Assembly (NCBI RefSeq): GCF_002933815.1
Contig: NZ_BEYR01000002.1
Span: 693,704 to 757,703 of the forward strand
From: Sphingobacterium sp. HMA12
Lineage (GTDB): Bacteria > Bacteroidota > Bacteroidia > Sphingobacteriales > Sphingobacteriaceae
Reading direction: 5' to 3'
Length of the DNA: 64,000 nucleotides
The notes beneath the pieces are model-generated. The model did not search any database, was not told the DNA's origin, and saw nothing but the letters and a program-made list of their open reading frames with translations. Below, in pieces: positions 35,975-44,948 of the stretch. Within the stretch, counting starts at the first letter, position 1. Every line of letters starts with the position of its first letter. The position numbers and the translations under genes were made by a program.

Positions 35975-36553
35975 ATGACAGATTCACAGTTGATAGACAG
36001 TTTGAAGGAAGATAACCAGACCGGGTTTGTGGCTATTTATCATAAGTACTACAAACAGCTACTTTTCTATATTCTTCGTTATCTGAAAGAGGTTGATATC
36101 GCCGAAGAAATTGTGGCGGATGTTTTTGTTAAGGTATGGTCCCGTCGAACTGATTTTCAGTCGATGGAAAGCCTGCGGGCTTTTATCTATATTACGGCAA
36201 AACATGCCAGTCTCAACGCCATTCGAGACAAACGCACAAAAGGCATTCAGGAGCCTTTATCTGACTATGAGGATCTGTTAATGGATGACCGCGATGCTTT
36301 TTCGAAGATGATTCATGCAGAACTGGTACACGCGATCTTTAATGAAGTTGAAAAATTGCCAGAAAAGCAAAAAGAAGTCTTTAATCTAACCTATCTGGAG
36401 GATAAGACCGTCGAAGAAATTGCGGATCAGTTGCAGATAAGTCCAGCAGCTGTATACACCAATCGTTCCCGTGCGGTAAGTACCATTAGGGGGCTTCTGG
36501 GAGCAAAAGATGCCCTGGCACTAATCGCGTTCCTGTCCTTCGTCAGTAAGTAA
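35975..36553 (+). CDS. ECF RNA polymerase sigma factor
   Basis: Extracytoplasmic-function sigma factor of 192 residues of the Bacteroidota FecI-like type. Region 2 has FVAIYHKYYKQLLFYILRYL and EEIVADVFVKVWSRR, and region 4 has LPEKQKEVFNLTYLEDKTVEEIADQL followed by a helix-turn-helix. There is no extra domain. It is followed, after 193 bases without a gene, by a FecR anti-sigma gene, then by a SusC with STN domain. Hence it likely activates this uptake locus when the receptor binds its ligand. Confidence 0.9.
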   Translation: MTDSQLIDSLKEDNQTGFVAIYHKYYKQLLFYILRYLKEVDIAEEIVADVFVKVWSRRTDFQSMESLRAFIYITAKHASLNAIRDKRTKGIQEPLSDYEDLLMDDRDAFSKMIHAELVHAIFNEVEKLPEKQKEVFNLTYLEDKTVEEIADQLQISPAAVYTNRSRAVSTIRGLLGAKDALALIAFLSFVSK

Positions 36554-36746
36554 TAAATATCCAGTAAAAAACAGTCGATCAACGTAAAAGGAAACTATCG
36601 CATATGCGATAGAAGGGGCAATGTTTTGTGTTTATTTTTAAACTATCTAACTGATATGTAGTCTTTTGTTTATTTTTTTATTTTTTTCTGTAAGATAATC
36701 GTATGCTTCGTGTTTCTATAGGCAACAAGGAAATGAAAAGAACATC

Positions 36747-37940
36747 ATGTATACGATAGACCATATTATTCAATTACTCCAAGCTTACCTGAAAGGGGAA
36801 ATCCTGCCCGATGAGCATGCTGAATTAAGCATGCTGTTTGAAAAGTATCCGGAATTACAAGACTTGGTCAAGAAATTGGAAGATCCAGCAAATTTGCGCA
36901 AGGAATTACAGGCTTATGAAGAATTTGCTGAAGCAGACCGGGTGCAAGAGCAAAGGATACTGTCGAATATTATGGATAAAATTGAGGATCAGGCAGATCA
37001 ACAACCTAGACGTCGAAGGAGACGATATGGTTGGTATACTGCCGCGGCTTGCCTTATTGGTATTGTTGGCTTGGGAATATGGCAACTAAATAAACAAGAT
37101 GCTATAAGTACACAAGATCCTTCCGCTCCTGTTGATGCTATTAAATTGGCAGAAAACCTGCTTCCAGGTAGGAATAGAGCCACCCTTCAGCTGGCGGATG
37201 GTACCGATATCGGGCTTGATCAAGGAAAGGCCGGGATCGTAATGGGCGATGAAATTACCTATACCGATGGGTCAGTAGCCTTGACGGCGGCAAAAGATGA
37301 AAAACGTATGATGATCTTGTCAACTCCTCGTGGTGGACAATACCAGATTGCCCTTGCAGATGGAACTAAGGTGTGGCTCAATGCGGATACGCGCTTACGC
37401 TATCCGAATAAATTTACAGATGAACAGCGCGTTGTCGAATTGGATGGGGAAGCTTATTTTGAAGTAGCCAAAGCGGCTGGAAAGCCATTCATCGTAGTCA
37501 CAGCGAAGGAGAAAGTTGAAGTTTTGGGCACCCATTTCAATGTCTATTCTTTTCCAAAGGAAAAGGAGTCAAAGGTCTCTCTGCTGGAAGGTAAAGTAAA
37601 AGTATCCGTTCCGGCAGGAAAGACAAGGCTACTTCAGCCGGGGGAACAAGCGTCGGTACAAGGGGAAGAGCTTTCCGTACAGCAGGTACCCGTGGATGAA
37701 AGTATTGCCTGGAAAAATGATGAATTTATGTTCAATAACGAGCCTTTGGGTACGGCACTGGCTCAGGTAGCACGGTGGTATGACATCGAGATTGATATTG
37801 ACCCGAACCTGGCCAAGATGAAGTTATGGGGATCGGTTTCACGTCTCGATAATTTTGACAAAGTGTTAAAGATCATCAAGATGACCGATGATAAAATTAA
37901 AATTCAAATCGAAGGGAGGAGGGTAAGATTGATGAAATAA
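36747..37940 (+). CDS. FecR-family anti-sigma factor
   Basis: Membrane-bound anti-sigma regulator of 397 residues. The cytoplasmic N-terminal region (residues 1-92) should bind sigma; a single membrane segment follows after an Arg stretch (97-113). The periplasmic part has the FecR domain (TPRGGQYQIALADGTKVWLN, then VELDGEAYFEVAKAAGKPF and VEVLGTHFNVYSF) and a C-terminal DUF4974 domain (FMFNNEPLGTALAQVARWY). It transmits the ligand signal from the STN-bearing SusC to the ECF sigma encoded just upstream. Confidence 0.92.
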   Translation: MYTIDHIIQLLQAYLKGEILPDEHAELSMLFEKYPELQDLVKKLEDPANLRKELQAYEEFAEADRVQEQRILSNIMDKIEDQADQQPRRRRRRYGWYTAAACLIGIVGLGIWQLNKQDAISTQDPSAPVDAIKLAENLLPGRNRATLQLADGTDIGLDQGKAGIVMGDEITYTDGSVALTAAKDEKRMMILSTPRGGQYQIALADGTKVWLNADTRLRYPNKFTDEQRVVELDGEAYFEVAKAAGKPFIVVTAKEKVEVLGTHFNVYSFPKEKESKVSLLEGKVKVSVPAGKTRLLQPGEQASVQGEELSVQQVPVDESIAWKNDEFMFNNEPLGTALAQVARWYDIEIDIDPNLAKMKLWGSVSRLDNFDKVLKIIKMTDDKIKIQIEGRRVRLMK

Positions 37941-38075
37941 GAACCAAAAATGACCTATTTCCTATTTCGTTCTGTCAAAAAGCTGAGGAAGGTGGTACTT
38001 CCCCAGCACATTTTGGTCCGAAATTTTATAAAACGCGCTTAACTGTTTATTAAACTAACAAACCAATCAAATGTA

Positions 38076-41000
38076 ATGAAAAAGTATAAATACCTCATTA
38101 TTATGAAAATGATTATTATACTTCTTTTATTTACACTAGGGCAGCTCCATGCGGGAAGTTTCGCCCAGACGGTAAATATCAAAAAGAAGAATAGTTCGAT
38201 CGTCAATGTATTTCGTGAAATCAAAAAGCAGACTGGATACACCGTTCTGTGTAAATCTGAAATCGTAAATAACACACCTGCTGTTACGGTTGATTTCATT
38301 AACGTTCCTTTAGATCGTGCTTTGACGGATCTCCTTGCTCCACATGGTTTAACCTATCTCAAGGAGGGAAAGTCCATTGTTGTTAAAGCTGGAAAGGCTG
38401 ATGGGACAATCGACCGTTCACACAACAGCGTGAAAGATAATACTTTTGAGCTGCAAAAGAGTATTCATGGTCAGGTTACCGATCAGCAAGGTAAGGCCCT
38501 TTCGGGGGTAAGTGTTACCGTGAAAGGAACGAAAGCAACTGTAGGAACAGATCAAAACGGAAATTATGCGATCACGGCCGGCCGTGGGGCAACACTGGTT
38601 TTCAGTTTTTTAGGTTACGATCGCAAGGAGGTTGAAGTCAGTGGGGAAACGCTCAACGTAAGTCTGCAGTTTAGCCAGTCCAATCTGGAGGAGGTCGTGA
38701 TTACGGGCTATGGTACTTTTAAGAAAACAGATTACACGGGATCGGCTTCCACGATTCGGGCTGAACGTATGGCAGATGTCCCAGCGGTTAATTTTTCGAC
38801 GATGCTGCAGGGGAACGCACCAGGTGTTCAGGTCAACTCTTTATCGGGGCAACCGGGGGGAGCGACGGATATCCGTATCCGTGGTATGGGCTCCATTAAT
38901 GCATCAAACAAGCCTCTGTTCGTTATCGATGGTGTACCTGTGATGTCCGAAAATATTGCCTCAAGCAGTAATAATAATGCTGGACTGGATGTGATGTCGA
39001 CTATAAATAGTTCCGATATCGAGCAAATTACGGTGATCAAGGATGCTGCGGCAGCTTCTCTTTACGGTTCACGTGCAGCGGGCGGTGTGATCTTAATTAC
39101 TACCAAATCCGGTAAAGCAGGTAAACCGGTATTTTCAGTGAAGGGAGATTATGGGCTATCTAGCCAGGCAACAGATTATCGTGAAGTGATGGATGGGCCA
39201 CAACGACGCGAGATGCTTTTGGAGGGCCTTCGCAATAGAGCCCGTTATTTAGATAAGCTAACGGATGATATAAAGATCGAAGAATATGCGCAGGCGAATA
39301 TTGATAAATATGCACCTATTCCGAAAAGCGGCTGGGCAGATTGGAAAAAAGAGCTTTTTCGTCGCAACTCACCCTTCCGAAATGCGGATATTTCTGCTTC
39401 GGGTGGAGATAGCAAGCTTTCCTATTATACATCCATGGGGTATACCAACCAGACAGGGTTATCCTATCAGTCAGGTTTTGAGCGTCTTACGGGAAGACTC
39501 AATGTGAAATACAAGATGAGCGAAAAGATGGAATTAGGCGCTAATATCCTGTATTCCAACATTACACAGGACGTCAATTCCGAAGGCGGTGGTTATACGT
39601 CACCGATCTATTCTTCGCGCCATAAGATTACAGCATCGGAACCGGTATACAATGAAGATGGGTCTTTCTTCCTGGATTTCTTTTCTAACGGCCCGCGGAA
39701 TCCCAAGGCCTCTTCGCTGTACAATTTCCGACGGGAGAAAGGAGACCGTTCATTCAATACGGTTTTTGCGAACTATAAATTCATTGATGGGCTAGTTTTT
39801 AATACAACTTTTAGCCTGGATCACACGACAACGCGTTATAACTCCTGGTCCGATCCCCGTACCTCGGATGGCGAAAAAACGAATGGTTCATTGACCACGA
39901 GTTTTTCGGATTATAAACAAATGGTATGGCGCAATAGCCTAACCTACACCAAAACATTAGCAGATAAACACCATTTGGATATATTGGGTGGCTATGAGGT
40001 GAATACTTATCGTAAAGAAGGCATGAGCGGTGCGAAGGACAATTTTCCAACGGTGGATAAAACCGTGTTGTCCAACGGTTCGGTGCTGACTGATGTCTCG
40101 GGATCCAATAATGAATGGCGTTTGCTGTCATACCTGTCGCGTGCGAATTATAATTTTGATGACAAGTACTTTTTAGGAGGTAGTATTCGTATGGATGGTA
40201 GCTCACGTATCCACCGCAGTAATCGCTGGGGGACATTCTGGTCATTGTCCGGAGCATGGAAGTTCACCAAAGAAGACTTTATGGCTTCTTTAAATGATGT
40301 GATCAGCGACGGTAAAATCCGTGTTTCTTATGGTACCAATGGAACTTTGCCATCCGAATTTTATACCTATATGGATTTAACGGGTTTTGGTTTCCCGTAC
40401 AGGAATAATCCGGGTATGCGGGAGATTCAGATCGGAAATCCAGGTTTGAAATGGGAAAAACAGAATAATCTCAATATTGGATTGGATTTGCGTTTGTTCG
40501 AACGACTGGGACTTACCTTTGAGTGGTACCAACGTCAGTCATCGGATTTGTTGAACGATGTTCCTACCTCTTACACCACAGGATTTTCATCCTATCTGAG
40601 CAATATTGGAACAATTCGCAATTCGGGTATTGAGCTTGACCTGAACGCAGATATCCTAAGAAATGGTGCATTTAAATGGACTTCGAGTTTAAACTTTGGG
40701 ATGAACCGTAATAAAACAATTGCCCTATCTGACGGCAGTTCGGAATTGCGGGATGGGACACAGATTCACCGTATTGGACAGCCATGGTATAGCTATTATT
40801 TAATCGAATTTGCGGGGATCAATAAAGAGACCGGCGTACCACAATATTATGTCAATGATCCTTCGACACCGGGTTCGAGAGAGACTACCGAAGATTATAC
40901 TGCTGCAACACGGATTTTGTATAAGAATGCAGATCCAAAGCTTGTAGGTGGTTTTACCAATACATTCCGTTATAAATTCCTGGACCTCAACTTCACCTGG

Positions 41001-41423
41001 ACTTATTCCCTAGGCGGCAATTCATATGACAATGCGGCACAGAAAACAGAACTGGGGGGGAAAACAGGATATGACAATATTCCAAAATATTATGAGCGGA
41101 GATGGCAAAAGCCGGGCGACGAAACCGATATTGAGATGTTTATGGTCGGAAATAAATATGACATGAGCAGTGTGGCCAATACACGCCGCGTGCATTCTAC
41201 CGATCATATCCGTTTGAAAAACCTGACTTTTGGGGTTTCTATTCCACAGCATATCTCCCGCAGGCTAAAAGTTAGTAATATCCGGGCTTTTTGTTCCGGT
41301 ATGAACTTACTGACCTTTGCGGCCTATAAAAACTACGATCCTGAGGTACCTGTAAATGGGGTGGTATATTTTGAATCCCCGAAAATAAAGACGGTAACCT
41401 TCGGTTTGGATGTTAAATTTTAA
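38076..41423 (+). CDS. SusC/RagA TonB-dependent transporter with STN signalling domain
   Basis: A 1115-residue outer-membrane transporter. After the signal peptide (IIILLLFTLGQLHAGSFAQ) comes the secretin/TonB short N-terminal (STN) domain, residues about 35-105, which touches the periplasmic part of a FecR. Then follows a carboxypeptidase-like domain (GQVTDQQGKALSGVSVTV), the plug with EEVVITGYGTFKKTDYTGSA and DAAAASLYGSRAAGGVILI, and the barrel ending TVTFGLDVKF. The STN domain and the sigma/FecR genes directly upstream make it a receptor as well as a transporter. Confidence 0.94.
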   Translation: MKKYKYLIIMKMIIILLLFTLGQLHAGSFAQTVNIKKKNSSIVNVFREIKKQTGYTVLCKSEIVNNTPAVTVDFINVPLDRALTDLLAPHGLTYLKEGKSIVVKAGKADGTIDRSHNSVKDNTFELQKSIHGQVTDQQGKALSGVSVTVKGTKATVGTDQNGNYAITAGRGATLVFSFLGYDRKEVEVSGETLNVSLQFSQSNLEEVVITGYGTFKKTDYTGSASTIRAERMADVPAVNFSTMLQGNAPGVQVNSLSGQPGGATDIRIRGMGSINASNKPLFVIDGVPVMSENIASSSNNNAGLDVMSTINSSDIEQITVIKDAAAASLYGSRAAGGVILITTKSGKAGKPVFSVKGDYGLSSQATDYREVMDGPQRREMLLEGLRNRARYLDKLTDDIKIEEYAQANIDKYAPIPKSGWADWKKELFRRNSPFRNADISASGGDSKLSYYTSMGYTNQTGLSYQSGFERLTGRLNVKYKMSEKMELGANILYSNITQDVNSEGGGYTSPIYSSRHKITASEPVYNEDGSFFLDFFSNGPRNPKASSLYNFRREKGDRSFNTVFANYKFIDGLVFNTTFSLDHTTTRYNSWSDPRTSDGEKTNGSLTTSFSDYKQMVWRNSLTYTKTLADKHHLDILGGYEVNTYRKEGMSGAKDNFPTVDKTVLSNGSVLTDVSGSNNEWRLLSYLSRANYNFDDKYFLGGSIRMDGSSRIHRSNRWGTFWSLSGAWKFTKEDFMASLNDVISDGKIRVSYGTNGTLPSEFYTYMDLTGFGFPYRNNPGMREIQIGNPGLKWEKQNNLNIGLDLRLFERLGLTFEWYQRQSSDLLNDVPTSYTTGFSSYLSNIGTIRNSGIELDLNADILRNGAFKWTSSLNFGMNRNKTIALSDGSSELRDGTQIHRIGQPWYSYYLIEFAGINKETGVPQYYVNDPSTPGSRETTEDYTAATRILYKNADPKLVGGFTNTFRYKFLDLNFTWTYSLGGNSYDNAAQKTELGGKTGYDNIPKYYERRWQKPGDETDIEMFMVGNKYDMSSVANTRRVHSTDHIRLKNLTFGVSIPQHISRRLKVSNIRAFCSGMNLLTFAAYKNYDPEVPVNGVVYFESPKIKTVTFGLDVKF

Positions 41424-41447
41424 GAGCGAGCACTGATTCGTTAGCAA

Positions 41448-41464
41448 CCCATCAACATGATGGG
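41448..41464. other. Hairpin between susC and susD
   Basis: CCCATCA ACA TGATGGG: a 7-bp perfect stem with a three-base loop in the 53-bp gap. There is no T-run, so it is more likely an mRNA-processing or stability element adjusting SusC against SusD levels. Confidence 0.6.
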
Positions 41465-41476
41465 AAAAAATTATTT

Positions 41477-42931
41477 GTGATGAAAAATATTATATCAATA
41501 GCGTTATTATCCTGTACATTGCTGACAGGCTGCGGCAATAAATGGCTGGAGACAGCACAACCAAGTACCTCAACAGAGAGTTCGGAGGCAATTAAATCGG
41601 CGAATGAAGCGAGCTACGCATTAAATGGTATCTATGATATTATGCGTGGCTATGAATATTATGGCGCACGGATGACATATTATGGGGACGTCACTGGGGA
41701 GGATATGCTCGCCAACGGTGACACCAAGCGTGCGGCAGGTTATTATCTTTTTGACTTTAACAAGGATAATACGCCATCCTCGCTTTGGTATCAACCTTAC
41801 CGTGTGATCCGTAATGCCAACGGTGTGCTGGCCTATGTAAATGGTTTGTCTGCCGATCAAATGACCGATGTGCTCAAAGATATCAAAGGACAGGCCTTGA
41901 CCATGCGTGCAATGGCTCACTTTGATCTGGTTAAAGTATTTGGCGCTCCCTATGCGGTAAATCAAGGTGCTTCTTTGGGGGTGCCTATTGAGACAGAGAA
42001 ACATGTGTCTACGAGCAAGCCCGCACGCAATACAGTTAAAGAGGTTTATGCACAGATTATTAACGATCTGGAAGGTGCTGACAGTTTGTTGAGTACAGCA
42101 AGAAATGATGGTAAGCTCAACAGGTTTGCCGCAGAGCAAGTATTGGCACGTGCTTATCTCTATATCGGAGAAAACACAAAAGCCTTTAGAATGGCTGCAG
42201 CTCTGATCAAAGATGCCGAAACTGCCGCAAGCTCAAAGAAAGGACAGTACCAATTGTGGAAAAATGAGGAGTATGCGACGGTCTGGTCCAAGGACTTTAC
42301 GAGCGAAATATTGTTTCAGCTGTCCAATACCAAAGTAGAGGCCAGTGACTCAAAAGAGGGGATTGGTAACTTGTTATGGCGCTTGGGCTATAATGACATC
42401 ATTCTTTCAGATGATTATTTGAATTTACTTCAAGATGATCCGAATGATGTACGTCAAAAAGTGATAACCAAATACACCAGTAAGCAGGTCGATTATTACT
42501 ATTTGAATAAGTATCCGGGGAACACGGCAGAGAATGAAAATCCAGAATTTGCTGATATTCCGGTTCTTCGCTTATCGGAAGCATACCTTATTGCAGCTGA
42601 GGCAGCGGTAAAATTGGGTGATAACAGCAATGCACTTCATTATTTAAATGCCATTGTCAAACGCGCTAATCCGGCGAAGTCGGTGAGCGGAACCGTGAGC
42701 CTGAGCCGAGTTATGGAAGAGCGTCGTCGTGAGCTGGTTGGTGAAGGGCATCGTTTATTTGATGCCATGCGCAATGACCTACGGATAGAACGTAAGGGTA
42801 AGGCGCACGTTTCACCGCTATTGAGACCGGAGACAAAATCCTTCGACCGCACCTACTTCAAAACACTGATGGCGATTCCGAGAAGGGAAATCGATGTGAA
42901 TCCAAATATTATTCAAAATACCGGTTATTAA
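41477..42931 (+). CDS. SusD/RagB-family nutrient-binding lipoprotein
   Basis: The 484-residue lipoprotein has signal and lipobox (LLSCTLLTGCGNKWLE; Cys about residue 19) and SusD family parts: YALNGIYDIMRGYEYYG, GQALTMRAMAHFDLVKVFG with the usual Ala-His repeat helix, ADIPVLRLSEAYLIAAEAAVKLG and MAIPRREIDVNP close to the C-terminus. It pairs with the STN-type SusC 53 bases upstream. The ligand is unknown; the phosphatase gene directly downstream may give a clue. Confidence 0.92.
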   Translation: MMKNIISIALLSCTLLTGCGNKWLETAQPSTSTESSEAIKSANEASYALNGIYDIMRGYEYYGARMTYYGDVTGEDMLANGDTKRAAGYYLFDFNKDNTPSSLWYQPYRVIRNANGVLAYVNGLSADQMTDVLKDIKGQALTMRAMAHFDLVKVFGAPYAVNQGASLGVPIETEKHVSTSKPARNTVKEVYAQIINDLEGADSLLSTARNDGKLNRFAAEQVLARAYLYIGENTKAFRMAAALIKDAETAASSKKGQYQLWKNEEYATVWSKDFTSEILFQLSNTKVEASDSKEGIGNLLWRLGYNDIILSDDYLNLLQDDPNDVRQKVITKYTSKQVDYYYLNKYPGNTAENENPEFADIPVLRLSEAYLIAAEAAVKLGDNSNALHYLNAIVKRANPAKSVSGTVSLSRVMEERRRELVGEGHRLFDAMRNDLRIERKGKAHVSPLLRPETKSFDRTYFKTLMAIPRREIDVNPNIIQNTGY

Positions 42932-42941
42932 AATAGGTCAC

Positions 42942-44090
42942 ATGAAAAACCATCGGAAATATAACCGTGAACATTTGTGTACTGATCCAAACTGGATCAG
43001 TACATGTTGCTTTCTACTTTTTATATTGTTTAGTTTCCAGCAGCTGCATGCACAGACCCAACCACCGTTGGGGCAGCATGATGGGCCTTATTTATTCAAT
43101 GAAGCCGGAAAGACCAAATCCATACGAGTAGTTGATGGAAAAATACAGGTTGACAACCTGCTACAGGAGCCTTTTTCGGTATGTACCGAAGATGGTCAAT
43201 ATCGTTTTGAGATCTCACGCCACCCTATAATAGTGCCCAAATGGTCTTATCGCCGTAGCGAAAAGATTATGGTACTTTCCGATCCACATGGCGATTTTAC
43301 CTCTTTTTATGCCATTCTAAAGGCGCAAAAGGTGATCGGCGCAAATTATGAATGGATTTTTGGGAAGAACCAGTTGGTAATTATAGGCGATGTATTCGAT
43401 CGGGGAAAAGATGTATTGCCTATTTTTTGGCTGATTTACAAGCTGGAAGGTGAAGCCGCCAAAGCCGGTGGGCAAGTGCATTTTTTGTTTGGAAACCATG
43501 AGGAGATGCTCATGCGTGGAAATTATAAATACACCCAAGACAAATACAAGGCACTGGCGGAGGCTATCGGTAAGAGTTACCGTGATTTTTGGTCATCTGA
43601 AACCGAATTGGGCAGATGGTTGCAGTGTAAGAATACGATGGAGAAGATTGGTGATTACCTTTTTGTACATGCGGGGCTGAGTGCTGCCATGCAGGATCCG
43701 AAATGGACTATTCCAGCGGTCAATGATTCGGTACGCCGATATCTGTTCCATACGAAAGAGGAGCGCCAGCAGTCAGAGGCGGCATCGTTGCTATTTGGTA
43801 GTGAGGGACCATTATGGTACCGAGGTATGGTTCGTGAAGAAGAGAAATACCATCCGTTGAGCGAAGCGGATTTGAACAAACTGATGAAAATCTATGGCGC
43901 CAAACATATTTTTGTAGGGCATACTATTTTTCCTGAAGTAAGCAGCTTTTATCAAGGTAAAGTATACGGGGTCAACGTCAGTAATGAATCTAACCGCCTG
44001 AAAGGAGGTAGCCGGGGGCTGCTAATCGAAGGAGATAAGATGCTGTTAATCTATGATGATGCAACCAAGAATAAAGTGATCGCCCGGTAA
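42942..44090 (+). CDS. Secreted PPP-type metallophosphoesterase (Shewanella-like phosphatase)
   Basis: A 382-residue calcineurin-like phosphatase exported by a signal peptide (CCFLLFILFSFQQLHA, cut about residue 38). Metal-binding signatures of PPP enzymes are all present: SDPHGDF (114-117), GDVFDRG (149-155) and GNHEE (184-188), with later VHAGLS and GHTIFP. The C-terminal region up to 382 fits the Shewanella-like branch. It begins 11 bases after the susD stop, so it belongs to the sigma/FecR/SusCD locus and may remove phosphate from the imported ligand or from a surface protein. Confidence 0.87.
   Translation: MKNHRKYNREHLCTDPNWISTCCFLLFILFSFQQLHAQTQPPLGQHDGPYLFNEAGKTKSIRVVDGKIQVDNLLQEPFSVCTEDGQYRFEISRHPIIVPKWSYRRSEKIMVLSDPHGDFTSFYAILKAQKVIGANYEWIFGKNQLVIIGDVFDRGKDVLPIFWLIYKLEGEAAKAGGQVHFLFGNHEEMLMRGNYKYTQDKYKALAEAIGKSYRDFWSSETELGRWLQCKNTMEKIGDYLFVHAGLSAAMQDPKWTIPAVNDSVRRYLFHTKEERQQSEAASLLFGSEGPLWYRGMVREEEKYHPLSEADLNKLMKIYGAKHIFVGHTIFPEVSSFYQGKVYGVNVSNESNRLKGGSRGLLIEGDKMLLIYDDATKNKVIAR
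42978..43004. repeat. 12-bp inverted repeat within the start of the phosphatase gene
   Basis: TGTACTGATCCA, loop AAC, TGGATCAGTACA: a perfect 12-bp stem, codons 13-21. It would fold into a very stable hairpin in the mRNA. There is no T-run, so it is not a terminator. Confidence 0.85.
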
Positions 44091-44109
44091 GTGGCGCTGA
44101 TTTAACGAC

Positions 44110-44148
44110 ACAACAAAAGGCCGGAATTAAATTCCGGCCTTTTGTTGT
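44110..44148 (+). terminator. Terminator of the SusCD-phosphatase operon
   Basis: ACAACAAAAGGCCGGAAT and ATTCCGGCCTTTTGTTGT form a perfect 18-bp stem with a three-base loop, 19 bases after the phosphatase stop. On the plus strand the descending arm holds TTTT. It can serve both directions. Confidence 0.9.
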
Positions 44149-44207
44149 ATTATCGATGCCAGCAAGGAAACATCATTTAAATTGATTCTATACGAATGAT
44201 CGATCAT

Positions 44208-44948
44208 TTAACGATCAATAATAAACGCACCGACAATTGCGGCGGGATGCAAATCTTTATTATTTAGCAAGGAATAATCTTCGCGAAATCTTTCATAGTA
44301 TTCGATATTCATTCCAATAAGTACGGTCTCAGCATCTTGATCGTTCACATCAAACCGTAATTCTTCCAATTCAACAGTTCTAGAATCTGCCTGTAAGCAT
44401 AAAGAAATCTGGTGTTTGTGCCTACGGACATAGATCTGTTTTTCGAAATTGAATACCACAATCATCAGATTTATTTTCATGAGATTACAGTATTTTGGAC
44501 GATGAATATCATTTTGCATGTCAAATTTTGGGAATTGTATGGCAATTTGTTTTGTATCCAATAATTTTATTTCTGGGTCGAAATGCATGTAGTCGTGCAT
44601 ATGGCATTTGTCGTTGAATTGGAAGTTTACCAGCCGATCGATCTTTCCGCCTCGAATTGTCTTTTCGCCCACGGGTGCTCTGTTTGGCCGGGTTACTCTT
44701 TTTAATTGGTTGATCAGGCGATTGTGCATATTGCTATCGTGCAATTTGAGGTGAACTTCTCCCATTATATGTCTTATGCGGGATCCTGCAGTACTCGCGT
44801 GACCAAAATCTATAGCAGCTGCTTTTGTGGCCTTCGTTTGTTTTGTTTTACGTCCGGGGCCCGTTTGTACAATAGTTTTTTCATTTGATTTTCGAAAGAC
44901 GAGGTTCCCAACCAAGCCTTTCAGATTACCGTTTTCCAGTATAGCCAT
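44208..44948 (-). CDS. Hypothetical protein, DUF6266-like N-terminus
   Basis: A 246-residue soluble protein without signal peptide. The start MAILENGNLKGLVGNLVFRK, followed by TIVQTGPGRKTKQTKATKAA, recalls the DUF6266 family of Sphingobacteriaceae (Gly-rich VGN segment, then basic linker), but the resemblance is from memory. The rest has no recognised motif; it is rich in His, Asn and charged residues. The gene is isolated on the minus strand and preceded (5' side) by an array of 11-bp units. Function unknown. Confidence 0.55.
   Translation of the reverse strand: MAILENGNLKGLVGNLVFRKSNEKTIVQTGPGRKTKQTKATKAAAIDFGHASTAGSRIRHIMGEVHLKLHDSNMHNRLINQLKRVTRPNRAPVGEKTIRGGKIDRLVNFQFNDKCHMHDYMHFDPEIKLLDTKQIAIQFPKFDMQNDIHRPKYCNLMKINLMIVVFNFEKQIYVRRHKHQISLCLQADSRTVELEELRFDVNDQDAETVLIGMNIEYYERFREDYSLLNNKDLHPAAIVGAFIIDR

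Noticed and set aside
39811..40257. 148-codon minus-strand frame inside susC
   Set aside because: Lies wholly antisense to a strongly supported SusC gene; no signals or similarity.
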